DNA from: a virus
Reading direction: 5' to 3' (one strand)
DNA length: 64,000 nt
Virus record (IMG/VR): IMGVR_UViG_3300047359_000671
Span: 1 to 64,000 of that record
Part shown: positions 8,493-17,370 of the stretch, piece by piece
How the letters are laid out: every line of letters begins with the position of its first letter
Position numbering within the stretch: the stretch's first letter is position 1
Translations under genes and position numbers: made by a program
Notes under the pieces: generated by a model
The model's database searches: none
What the model was told of the DNA's origin: nothing
The model's input: the letters and a program-made list of their open reading frames with translations, nothing else

Positions 8493-9256
8493 ATATGCTT
8501 CGCAATCATATTTGCAATTTCAGTGTGTCCTTCAGAAGACCAATGTCTGTCATCTTTTGATATATAGTAAACCTCTCTTTCTTCCTTTGAATTAGCACTA
8601 AAAATTTCCATAGGTATAAAAGTAAAGTCTCTGTCATCAATTAGGTTACTATGTGGATTTTGCCAGTTTAAATTTATTTGACTTTCGATATCCCACCAAT
8701 ACGTTTTAAAATTACATATTTTACCTAAGCCTCTGATAAGCAATATATTCTTATTATAGTTTTCTTTATCATTTTCTTCACTTTGCATGTTAATGAAATT
8801 TGAATGAATATCTTTAAACCATTGTTCTCTATCCCTGCTAATAAAACCAACACTTAAATTATTTGGTTTTCCGTCTTTATAATATGTTCTTCTATAAGAG
8901 AAAGTCATTCCTACAATTACAATTTCAATTTGGTTTCCGTATTTTGAACACCAATTAGACAATACATGGGTAATAGCATCATTTGATGCTCCTCGTATTC
9001 CTACATTTATAACTTTATAATCTTTCAATACAGTTTCTTGTAACTTGTTTGACCACGTATCTTTATAGTATACTCCGTCACCGAATGTAAAACTATCGCC
9101 TATACATAGTACAATTCTATCTTCAGGATTAATAGTTTCTTCGGGTGCAAGACTTCTTGTTTGATATTCGTAATTCCAATCATCGCAAATTTTATACCAA
9201 CTATCATTGCATGTCGGATGATGAGGTGTGCGATACATTTCGTCAAAATTAAACAT
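8489..9256 (-). CDS. SGNH/GDSL-type hydrolase
   Basis: A 255-residue protein. The nucleophile block CIGDSFTFGD puts the serine at about 55, and the C-terminal block DDRHWSSEGH gives the Asp235/His238 pair, so the catalytic elements of SGNH esterases are present. Family members remove or transfer acyl groups on carbohydrates and lipids. Its start shares one base with the stop of the upstream radical SAM gene. The context suggests action on the sugar made or altered by this operon. No signal peptide is seen. Confidence 0.75.
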   Translation of the reverse strand: MFNFDEMYRTPHHPTCNDSWYKICDDWNYEYQTRSLAPEETINPEDRIVLCIGDSFTFGDGVYYKDTWSNKLQETVLKDYKVINVGIRGASNDAITHVLSNWCSKYGNQIEIVIVGMTFSYRRTYYKDGKPNNLSVGFISRDREQWFKDIHSNFINMQSEENDKENYNKNILLIRGLGKICNFKTYWWDIESQINLNWQNPHSNLIDDRDFTFIPMEIFSANSKEEREVYYISKDDRHWSSEGHTEIANMIAKHI

Positions 9257-10509
9257 TACATGTATCCTTTTAGTCTATCATATAATTCTGGAAATGTTTC
9301 TTCAAAACTTTCACCGCGCATCTTATCTAATGAATGCGTATAGTCCATTGCTTTTTTAAGCAAAGCAAGGTCTGTTGGTTTTTCTCCAAATTGTTTAATC
9401 CCTAATATTTTTCCTGGGTCTTCGTCTTTTGGAAATGCAGGTGTAACCTTTTCAATAATTTCTTTTCTTATTTCTAATGGCAACGCATCTGGGCTAAACC
9501 AACTAGGTTGAGTTACAAAGTTATGATGTACCCATATACCTTTAGAGTTTGCCCATTCTTTCATCTCATCCAAGTAATAAAAATTCATCCAACTAACAGT
9601 CTGTGTTACTGCAAATTGCATAGTATCTTTATGTTCTAACAGCATATCAACTGTTTCATTCACCTTATCCCACTTCGTCGGATGTCTTATGTACTCATTT
9701 CTGTTTCCAATGTCATCAATACTAAACCCAACCTCTACATCATCAAACTGTTTCCAAATATCAATAATCTCTGGCGTCATATTTGTCATATTAATATTAT
9801 ACCAAAGTTTCACATTTGTTCTACCTGCATCAATCATGCGTTGTAGAAATCTGAAATGCTCTTTGATTAATGTGGGTTCTCCACCATTAATGTAGAATAC
9901 TTTTGCACTCTTTGAGTTTTCAAATAAGTCATCCCAGAATTTATCTTGTTCTGGCCAATCGAATTGGTTATGCTCTTTATCAAACAAATCTAATGTAGTG
10001 AATTTACCACGCAATTTGTTATAGTCGGTTATCCATTTACTACTACTCCAAGGGTTACATGTTCTACATTTGACGTTACATATATTACCTAGACGCAACT
10101 CTATGAACTCTAAATCAATATCTTTTAAAGAACCATCTTTTCTAGTTCTATCTCTTGCTTCTTCAATTGTAAAGTGTGAAAATGTTTTATTCTCTTTTGC
10201 TCTTTTACTCCATATGCCTGCTTCTTCTTCTCTGTAGCATCTCTTACACATCTCTGGTTCTTTTCCGTTTAACATATCTAATCTTACATCGTTAAACGAA
10301 TCACCATTCATAATTTCTTCAATAGAATGATTTTTTAAATCTAAAAATATATCACCACTAACACTTCTCGGGTCATCATCTGATTTATTAGTATACATAC
10401 GTGAACGTGAGATTCCATTATGATGGTCTGCAACGCAACATACTGTGGCGCCACCATGAGGATGTGATGCTAGGTGTATCCAAGGTAAGGTGCAAAATGT
10501 TTTACTCAT
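9256..10509 (-). CDS. Radical SAM protein with N-terminal SPASM-like module
   Basis: A 417-residue protein. The core motif CNVKCRTC (144-151) and GGEP (209-212) define the radical SAM barrel. The N-terminal block FCTLPWIHL...VCC and the CKRC pair (88-91) form the cysteine-rich region expected to hold an extra iron-sulfur cluster. The C-terminus ends FEETFPELYDRLKGYM, the signature shared with the gene at 34-1182, to which it is clearly similar in layout. SGNH-type hydrolase genes flank it on both sides. The substrate is unknown. Confidence 0.85.
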   Translation of the reverse strand: MSKTFCTLPWIHLASHPHGGATVCCVADHHNGISRSRMYTNKSDDDPRSVSGDIFLDLKNHSIEEIMNGDSFNDVRLDMLNGKEPEMCKRCYREEEAGIWSKRAKENKTFSHFTIEEARDRTRKDGSLKDIDLEFIELRLGNICNVKCRTCNPWSSSKWITDYNKLRGKFTTLDLFDKEHNQFDWPEQDKFWDDLFENSKSAKVFYINGGEPTLIKEHFRFLQRMIDAGRTNVKLWYNINMTNMTPEIIDIWKQFDDVEVGFSIDDIGNRNEYIRHPTKWDKVNETVDMLLEHKDTMQFAVTQTVSWMNFYYLDEMKEWANSKGIWVHHNFVTQPSWFSPDALPLEIRKEIIEKVTPAFPKDEDPGKILGIKQFGEKPTDLALLKKAMDYTHSLDKMRGESFEETFPELYDRLKGYM

Positions 10510-11335
10510 CTCTAATCATCTCCATTAAATGATGAGCGAATGTCTTATGATGTACAAACCCCATGTGTGAACCATCTCTTGCTCGGTTGCTTCTATTTTT
10601 TGGGTTTTCTATCGGATTATAAAATTCGTCATCGACAAATGTGGTTTCTCCAAATCTTTTATGATAAAACTTTATATCTAATATCTCGCATAATGTATTT
10701 ACCGCATTCAAGGTCATTTGCTCTTTATATAGTCTATACTCATTTGCATACAAAAGCATATGCTTATATACTATATTTTCTTCAACATTAGTTGGACACA
10801 TATTCATTGGAGTACCAGTCTTATCGTCTATGATAAACATTCTATCATGGTTTGGAATATTAGCACATATCATCTTCGGATTAAACTTTTTAATGTAAGG
10901 CAAAAATCTTAACCATTCATCTGTAGACCCACCCGGTATACATAAATTAATAAAGTTATATTCTGTATCAAATTTTTCTTCTATCATGCCATGTACTTGG
11001 GCAGTCCATATTTCATCTTCTGGGACCCCTATACCAAACCCATGACTGCAACCTAAGTAGATTATAGATTTCTTATTAATAAAGTCTATGGTGTCAAAGT
11101 TATCACATCTCCAACCCTGTAGGCTTAGTTTGTATGATACACTATCTTTAGTATAGTTAGTTTTAGACGGGTCATAATTTTTACTGCTATCTGCTAGTAA
11201 CCATTGTAGTTCAAAATCATAGTTTTTATTTTCAACTTCATACCCGGTTAATGCCTGTCTTCTTACTACATAGTTTAGAGGCCATGGATTATTAAATGAT
11301 ATTTCACTATGTAAATTATCTTTATCCATTTTCAT
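10502..11335 (-). CDS. SGNH-like hydrolase
   Basis: A 277-residue protein with the nucleophile-type block YLGCSHGFGIG (Ser97; Cys replaces Asp in the GDS motif) and a C-terminal RARDGSHMGF with Asp254 and His257, as in SGNH hydrolases. It is more divergent than its neighbour at 8489-9256. It lies between two radical SAM genes, overlapping each by a few bases. The function is probably acyl-ester hydrolysis or transfer on a carbohydrate, by family. Confidence 0.65.
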   Translation of the reverse strand: MKMDKDNLHSEISFNNPWPLNYVVRRQALTGYEVENKNYDFELQWLLADSSKNYDPSKTNYTKDSVSYKLSLQGWRCDNFDTIDFINKKSIIYLGCSHGFGIGVPEDEIWTAQVHGMIEEKFDTEYNFINLCIPGGSTDEWLRFLPYIKKFNPKMICANIPNHDRMFIIDDKTGTPMNMCPTNVEENIVYKHMLLYANEYRLYKEQMTLNAVNTLCEILDIKFYHKRFGETTFVDDEFYNPIENPKNRSNRARDGSHMGFVHHKTFAHHLMEMIRDE

Positions 11336-12731
11336 ATTCCATCCACCAGTTATATAATTCTGGACAATACTCTTTGTATATTTCTTCGATTGTTGGCATA
11401 CCAGTTTCTTTATCTTTTCTTATATCACTCAGTTTTGCTTGAAATCTTCTACCACCTACTGATGGTTCGTGGTGGTTGTTCCATTGTTGTGCAAATGTAG
11501 GACGATTTTTCATTTCATGTAATGTTTTGATTAGTGTCTCTTGCTTCGTAGTTGCTCTTGGTTCCATGTAATCTAAGTTGTCTTGTATTACTTTGTCAAG
11601 TATATGTCTTGGCCATGCAAACGGAGAGAACACCATATCGGGATGAAATGCAAACATCATCTTTGTTTCCATACGAACATTTAGTTCTTGGCTTAAGTCA
11701 AACAGTTCTTTCAATGAGAACATACCAGGACCTGTAATAGTCAAGTCCAATAACATTTTATGCTCGCCGCCCGGCAAAGCAACTCCTTGTTTGAAGTTTT
11801 CTAACCACTCTTCCCATACTAACCCAGTTCGAATGAATTCACCAATCTTGCCTGTGCCGTCAATACTTGCACACATCATCCAATCTTTAAACTGTGGCAG
11901 ATAATCATATAGATTTTTTCCTTTAAAGTCAACACGGGATAGATTAGAGTTATATCTCAGATAGCAATCTTTGGCAGTGCCTGCCTGTGTCATCTTCTCT
12001 AATGTCTCCCAATGAATATCATACATGAGTGGTTCGCCACCGACCCAATAGATTTCTTCTACGATTCCGTCATCAATTGCTTTTCTGAATTCTGGTTCAA
12101 CAACATCTATCTGAAATGCATTCATTTTCTTTTTTACATCTGGTATCATAAACGGATGTTCTTCGGGTGACCACAAGTCATGCTTCTTTTTCTCTGCTTC
12201 CCAACTTGAACTCAATAGTTCTCCGCACATTCTACACTTGAAGTTACATAGATTGCTAAAGCGATAGTCAAAAGAAATAGTAGGCATAGATGTTCTACCA
12301 TCGTCATCTGTCTTCTCAAATGCTTCTTCAATCTTATGATTGAATAGATGCCCAGTAAACCATTTCTTATATGAACTCAAACTTAGGATGTCATCGTTGC
12401 AAACGTCACACTGTGGAATAGTTTCGCCTGCCATAAGTTTCTTTCTTATGTTCATCATATATGGCGAGTTCCAATGTTCTTCTAATGTGAGTGGATTGAA
12501 ATCATCTGCTTTAGTTTTGACTTTCTTTTCTATACCATACGAATCATCATTTGATGCATCAATGTATTGCTTCTGAAACTGATGTTCTTCACGTGATGCA
12601 CAACACATTCTTCTCTCACCCTGTGGTGAAATGTAAGTGTGTGTCCACGGAGCCATACAGAAAGTTTTGTTTTCACTTTCTTCTGGTTGTGTTCCATTGT
12701 CATTCCATACTGGTATAATTCTTTTAGTCAT
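11322..12731 (-). CDS. Radical SAM protein with N-terminal SPASM-like module
   Basis: A 469-residue protein with FCMAPWTHTYISPQG...MCC and CDVC at the N-terminus, CNFKCRMC (162-169) for the SAM-cleaving cluster, and GGEP (231-234). The C-terminus, CPELYNWWMEYENG, is a variant of the TFPEL ending. It is similar in order of parts to the second half of the adjacent 825-residue protein, so the two probably arose by duplication. Its start overlaps that gene's stop by 8 bases. Reaction unknown; members with extra clusters often modify peptides or complex organic substrates. Confidence 0.85.
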   Translation of the reverse strand: MTKRIIPVWNDNGTQPEESENKTFCMAPWTHTYISPQGERRMCCASREEHQFQKQYIDASNDDSYGIEKKVKTKADDFNPLTLEEHWNSPYMMNIRKKLMAGETIPQCDVCNDDILSLSSYKKWFTGHLFNHKIEEAFEKTDDDGRTSMPTISFDYRFSNLCNFKCRMCGELLSSSWEAEKKKHDLWSPEEHPFMIPDVKKKMNAFQIDVVEPEFRKAIDDGIVEEIYWVGGEPLMYDIHWETLEKMTQAGTAKDCYLRYNSNLSRVDFKGKNLYDYLPQFKDWMMCASIDGTGKIGEFIRTGLVWEEWLENFKQGVALPGGEHKMLLDLTITGPGMFSLKELFDLSQELNVRMETKMMFAFHPDMVFSPFAWPRHILDKVIQDNLDYMEPRATTKQETLIKTLHEMKNRPTFAQQWNNHHEPSVGGRRFQAKLSDIRKDKETGMPTIEEIYKEYCPELYNWWMEYENG

Positions 12732-15201
12732 AATTTATGTCTCTAATCCAAGGTAATATATCATATATATTTTTATTTCTATATTTGTTAATTCTATCAA
12801 ACACTGATTTATTTGTAATCCATAATTCTTTTCTATCATTATTAATATCAAAATCATCATACATGTCTGTTATGATTGTACGCAATTCATTTACGTTATA
12901 ACCTCTTTCATCTAATTCATCTAATATATCTGTATTTAACAGTTTTCTAGGCATCATCCGTATATCATACTCAGGAGGATTTACGAGTGGAGTGAATCTT
13001 AATCTTTTATTTAAATCTTCTCCGTCAATTTCTTCTAGTTCATTTATAGTTTCAATAAGATTATCATACGTAATCATACTAGTAACCAGGTTATAAGTTA
13101 GTTCTATTTCAGAACAAGATGTTAGTCTAGTCAAATTCTTTTTTATTACTTTCCAAGATGAACCATGTCGCTGGTATTCACCTGCTAATCCACTTGAATC
13201 AATTGAAGCATCTATAACAACTGGCGTTTTCCATTCTTTCCATATGTCTACAAAGTCTGTACCTTTATATTTTAGTGTCGAACAATTAGTGTTGTATCTT
13301 AATTTAACATTAGTATTTTTACTTTCCACTAACCAGAGCAATAGATTGCGATGGTGTTCTAATAGTAACGGCTCTCCTCCAGCAAAATATATCTGAAACT
13401 CTTTTTCTTTTTGTTCTCTTGTTATAGTTTGTAATACTTTTTTCATTTCATTAACCATAACATCAAAGTTATCGTCTTTGACTTCTATAAACTTTTCTCT
13501 TATAAAGTTAGGCCTCATTATATCTTCATTGAGTTGCCAGTGTCCAGAACTTAATCCATGACAACACATCACGCATCCGAAGTTACAATTATTACTTGGG
13601 CGCATATCCCAATAATATATAGTGTTAAATGTTCCATCAAGTATATCAGGTACAAAATGCGAATATCTCTCCCACATAGTTTCGAGTAAACTCGTACCTG
13701 GTGCTTGTTTTTCTTGTTGCCAACATGCATTGCACTCTGTGGGTTTCTCGCCGTTTATAAACTTTCCTTTAAGATTGCGCATTGTAGTAGACGTTAAAAT
13801 CTCATCAAATGTATTTTCGTTTAAGTTACCTACTGAACCTTGATAGATACAGCATGGTTTAACATCACCTTTTGGGTCAACATATGTTGCAGTCCAAGGA
13901 GCAGTACAGAAATTATTAATTTTTTCAGTCATAATGAGATTTTTTTCTTTTATTAAACTGTTCCTAGTATCTGACATATCTTGTCTCTTAACTTTCTTAC
14001 CGCAAAAAACAGAACATGCTCTTAATCTTTTATTTCTTATGTCTCTGTCTTCGAAACTTTCATTCCATCCAGTGGTAAATATCTCTCCATTAATAATGTC
14101 TTCTAATGAATTATGTTTTAATGATATAGTTTCTTCACCATAACTATTTATGAAGTCTCTTACTGGTGCTACCATATTGTTGTCACCGTATGTATCATCG
14201 TATATAGAAGCAGTATAACAGCATGGAAAAACTAATCCATTACTATTAATAAAAATCTTATTATCCTTTATTGCTTCACAATTTATATCACACTCACCTA
14301 ACTCTTTTTCACGTTGTGTTAATTCTCTGTTTGGGTCTAATGTTTCATGTTGGTTACTAGGCCATATAATAGGATGCAACGGTGTAGTTGATTTTTTCAA
14401 TTGTAGATTTATATCGCCAATAGTTCCTTTATCTAACTCAGTAGATAATTTATTTTTCTCAGTGATTGAAAGTGTACCTAAGTTTCTATTCGATATCTCT
14501 GCACTCGTATGTTCTCCTATTTCATATATCGGTGATTTAATAGTATACTGAAATTCTCCCATATTACCATGGACGTTTATACTATTATCTCTATTGAAAC
14601 CAATTGGCCTCTTTGCAAAGAATTCAGCAAACCCTAGTTCTTCTGCAAGTTTTGTTGCTTCGTCTATTTGATGTTCATTGTGTCGGAAGACTAGAAATTC
14701 CCACTTTGCTTTTGCCCCAGTAGAAATGTAACTAGTCATTGCTGTGATTATTTTATCCCAATGTGTACCTCTTCTGTATATGTGATTAGTATCTTCAAGA
14801 CCGTCAACACTAAATATGCAGACACCTTTTGGGTAGAATACTTCACCCAACTCACGCCAGAATGCCTCATCTCTGCCACTTGCATTTGTATTCATAACAA
14901 ATCTAATCTCTGGATTAATAGACTTCATATATTGTAAAATAGGAATCAAATCAGGGTTAGTCATTGAGTCGCCGTAGTTACCACACATAGTCACTAATTC
15001 TAACTGTGACAAAATATCCTCTGTAAACCAAAGTTTTGCTTGTTCTAATGTAACATATGTTTCTGTGAATCTTTCATTCTTTAGTCCGCCATTTGCTCTA
15101 CGAGAGCAAACAGGACATATAGCATTGCACAGACTACTAGTTTCAAAATCTATTCTTTTAATATCTTTGTATTCAATCATACCGTAGTCGTCCGTTATCA
15201 T
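12724..15201 (-). CDS. Tandem fusion of two radical SAM/SPASM modules
   Basis: An 825-residue protein with two full radical SAM units. Unit one (1 to about 410) has CNAICPVC (25-32), a MCGNYGDSMTNPD segment in place of GGEP, and a C-terminal cysteine-rich region (CDINC, FPCCY, CSVFCGKK), which is the classical SPASM order. Unit two (from Met424) has an N-terminal NFCTAPW...KPCC block, CNFGCVMC (about 538-545) and AGGEPLL (about 609), the reversed order seen in the other genes here. An ATG at 13932 could start unit two alone, but there is no clear ribosome-binding site and the frame is open throughout. A bifunctional or internally paired enzyme is likely. Confidence 0.8.
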   Translation of the reverse strand: MITDDYGMIEYKDIKRIDFETSSLCNAICPVCSRRANGGLKNERFTETYVTLEQAKLWFTEDILSQLELVTMCGNYGDSMTNPDLIPILQYMKSINPEIRFVMNTNASGRDEAFWRELGEVFYPKGVCIFSVDGLEDTNHIYRRGTHWDKIITAMTSYISTGAKAKWEFLVFRHNEHQIDEATKLAEELGFAEFFAKRPIGFNRDNSINVHGNMGEFQYTIKSPIYEIGEHTSAEISNRNLGTLSITEKNKLSTELDKGTIGDINLQLKKSTTPLHPIIWPSNQHETLDPNRELTQREKELGECDINCEAIKDNKIFINSNGLVFPCCYTASIYDDTYGDNNMVAPVRDFINSYGEETISLKHNSLEDIINGEIFTTGWNESFEDRDIRNKRLRACSVFCGKKVKRQDMSDTRNSLIKEKNLIMTEKINNFCTAPWTATYVDPKGDVKPCCIYQGSVGNLNENTFDEILTSTTMRNLKGKFINGEKPTECNACWQQEKQAPGTSLLETMWERYSHFVPDILDGTFNTIYYWDMRPSNNCNFGCVMCCHGLSSGHWQLNEDIMRPNFIREKFIEVKDDNFDVMVNEMKKVLQTITREQKEKEFQIYFAGGEPLLLEHHRNLLLWLVESKNTNVKLRYNTNCSTLKYKGTDFVDIWKEWKTPVVIDASIDSSGLAGEYQRHGSSWKVIKKNLTRLTSCSEIELTYNLVTSMITYDNLIETINELEEIDGEDLNKRLRFTPLVNPPEYDIRMMPRKLLNTDILDELDERGYNVNELRTIITDMYDDFDINNDRKELWITNKSVFDRINKYRNKNIYDILPWIRDINYD

Positions 15202-15832
15202 CCCACGACCACTGTTTTAATAGTTTCCAAAAACATTCTCTCACTACTGCTTCATTGTCGAATAGAGATAATTTATCTTCCAACGAATTTTGTTTTACTA
15301 TTGTAGTATGTACTGGAATAACTTTACTAACCTTGCCAGTTGTATTCAGTTGTTCATATGATATGGGTAAGATATTATATTTTTGATGTAATCTAATTTG
15401 GTTGAAGTACCAACGATTAAATGTATCGTTCATCTCACCGCCACATTGAGTTAAGATATCATAAGATTTTTCTGTATCTATTGGTTTATATTCATGTTTT
15501 GTTTCACTATTCCAAACCTCAGAATGTCTTGCTATGACATTACTAAGATAGGTGTCAAATATATCTTGTCTATATGAGAAATAGATGTTGTCTACTTGTT
15601 CACTATCAATAAAATATTCTAGTAAGTTAGAGTGACGGTCTATAGTAATACCAGTGTCGATATGCATTTTCATAGTCCAGTCACTATTTGACTTTGTATA
15701 AGATACTGCATTCATAAAATTATCATTATGCATTTCAGATACATCGCCTCTGGACATGGAGTAATGATGTAATAAACTACTATACAACATCGTGCTACCT
15801 GTTCTTCCGTAGAATATTATCAAATTTTTCAT
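15173..15832 (-). CDS. Sulfotransferase-like protein
   Basis: A 219-residue protein whose N-terminus reads MKNLIIFYGRTGSTML. The RTGST segment matches the 5'-phosphosulfate-binding loop of PAPS-dependent sulfotransferases, and the following helix (LYSSLLHHY) is typical. A segment later in the protein (VDNIYFSYRQDIFDTYLS) fits the 3'-phosphate-binding region, where Arg and Ser contact the nucleotide. It overlaps the next radical SAM gene by 29 bases. In context it may sulfate a glycan, but the acceptor is unknown. Confidence 0.65.
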   Translation of the reverse strand: MKNLIIFYGRTGSTMLYSSLLHHYSMSRGDVSEMHNDNFMNAVSYTKSNSDWTMKMHIDTGITIDRHSNLLEYFIDSEQVDNIYFSYRQDIFDTYLSNVIARHSEVWNSETKHEYKPIDTEKSYDILTQCGGEMNDTFNRWYFNQIRLHQKYNILPISYEQLNTTGKVSKVIPVHTTIVKQNSLEDKLSLFDNEAVVRECFWKLLKQWSWDDNGRLRYD

Positions 15833-15834
15833 GT

Positions 15835-17370
15835 CTAACTCCCTAGACTATCTGTTTCAGTATTCCATCCAGGTTGTGTTTTTTCATGTGCATCATCGCC
15901 ACCTGCATATTCGTCTTGTGTTGCTGGGTCAGATGCATTAATTACTTCGATTCCGAACTTACCACTTAAGATATCATCTTTATTAGGCACTTCTGCTTTT
16001 AACGTTGTATACCAATCGGCAATCGGCCCAGGAAAAGTATCAACAAAGTTCTTATTTCGACGGATATCATATTGTTCAAAAAATGATTTAAAGTCATTAT
16101 ATAGTTTATCTTGGTCTGCCGTATTCTTGTGTGGGGTCTTAACGATATCTAAGTAATCAATTAGACGTTGTATACTTGCTACTTCGCCTTCACTTAACAT
16201 ACGAACAGGTCTTGAACTATTTAACCACTTCTCTAACTTCTCTTTATAAAATGTTTTGATTTCGATTGGGAGAATAGCCGCACTTTGAAAAGACGGGAAA
16301 CGTAAGATGTTTAATGTCATTGATGGCGCACGTAGACCGTATTCAATACGGAAGTCTAACATTTCGTCCATAAATTCTGTGATTGTAGTTAAACATAATG
16401 CATTAATTGTCATCATCATATGTAATTTAGATACGTTTGATTCTTTTAGAACACGATGAATATTTTCTTTCCAGAAGTTATAATCTAGGCCATCACGTAT
16501 ATATTCTGCTTGTTGGCCAATTGCTTCCATTGAAGTATAGATTTCAAAGTTAGGAATATGATGTGATTTTTCAATCAACTTATCTAATACTTTATTAGTT
16601 TCTGGGCATAAGTTACTATTGATGGCAAAACGCATGTTGCGTCCTCTATCTGGATTCTGTTCGAACCAATCGAACAATTGCCACGTGCCTTTGTGCATAA
16701 TAGGTTCACCACCAGTAATACGAATTTCTTCTAAACAATCTGCTAAGTCACTCTCCCACCACTTATGAAATGCTTGTACATACGGATTGTCTTCTTGCCT
16801 TTTTGTCGGCGAGTCGGCCCACGGTGCAGTATCGATAAAGTGCCCACGACCATCAGATTGAATATTCTGATATCCGCCATAGTCTTTAATATCTTTAACC
16901 CATGCTGTACTAAACGCTGGATTACAATAAGAACATTTAAAATTACATGCCTTATCAAACGAGATTTCCATAGTCTTTAGATTGACATTTTCATCCCATG
17001 GCATTGTAGCACTTGCTTCTACATCTTCATCTTTAAAAATTTCTGTTTTGAAAACACGGTCTGAGATATGGTTTTTACCCATATCTTCAACTTTCCAACA
17101 GTATTCGCATTCTGCTGGGCGTTCACCCTCTTGCATCATCTTACGCATTTTCTTCTTATGTGGCGTATTGTGAATTGCTGATGGATTACTTTCAAGTTCT
17201 TCTAATGGAATCCAATGTCCTGGCGGGTGATGACAACTTGTAGTTTGTCCGTGACCCAACCAGATAGTAGCATTGTACCACTTAGCGGCACAATATGACG
17301 GACTAATCGAGTCAATCATTCTTGTTTTGTACTGATGGAGTGTCTCTCCATCCCAATGTTTTCTACCCAT
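15835..17370 (-). CDS. Radical SAM protein with twitch/SPASM-like region
   Basis: 511 residues from ATG 17370, chosen because AGGG lies six bases upstream and the start then overlaps the previous stop by 8 bases; an ATG at 17400 is the alternative. Counting from 17400, CNFKCSYC lies at 152-159 and GGEP at 230-233. The N-terminus has a SYCAAKW...CHHPPGHWIPL block and CEYC, a cysteine/histidine arrangement shared only with the next upstream gene. Both carry a (V/L)xTFP segment near the C-terminus. The last 40 residues are acidic and of low complexity. Confidence 0.8.
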   Translation of the reverse strand: MGRKHWDGETLHQYKTRMIDSISPSYCAAKWYNATIWLGHGQTTSCHHPPGHWIPLEELESNPSAIHNTPHKKKMRKMMQEGERPAECEYCWKVEDMGKNHISDRVFKTEIFKDEDVEASATMPWDENVNLKTMEISFDKACNFKCSYCNPAFSTAWVKDIKDYGGYQNIQSDGRGHFIDTAPWADSPTKRQEDNPYVQAFHKWWESDLADCLEEIRITGGEPIMHKGTWQLFDWFEQNPDRGRNMRFAINSNLCPETNKVLDKLIEKSHHIPNFEIYTSMEAIGQQAEYIRDGLDYNFWKENIHRVLKESNVSKLHMMMTINALCLTTITEFMDEMLDFRIEYGLRAPSMTLNILRFPSFQSAAILPIEIKTFYKEKLEKWLNSSRPVRMLSEGEVASIQRLIDYLDIVKTPHKNTADQDKLYNDFKSFFEQYDIRRNKNFVDTFPGPIADWYTTLKAEVPNKDDILSGKFGIEVINASDPATQDEYAGGDDAHEKTQPGWNTETDSLGS

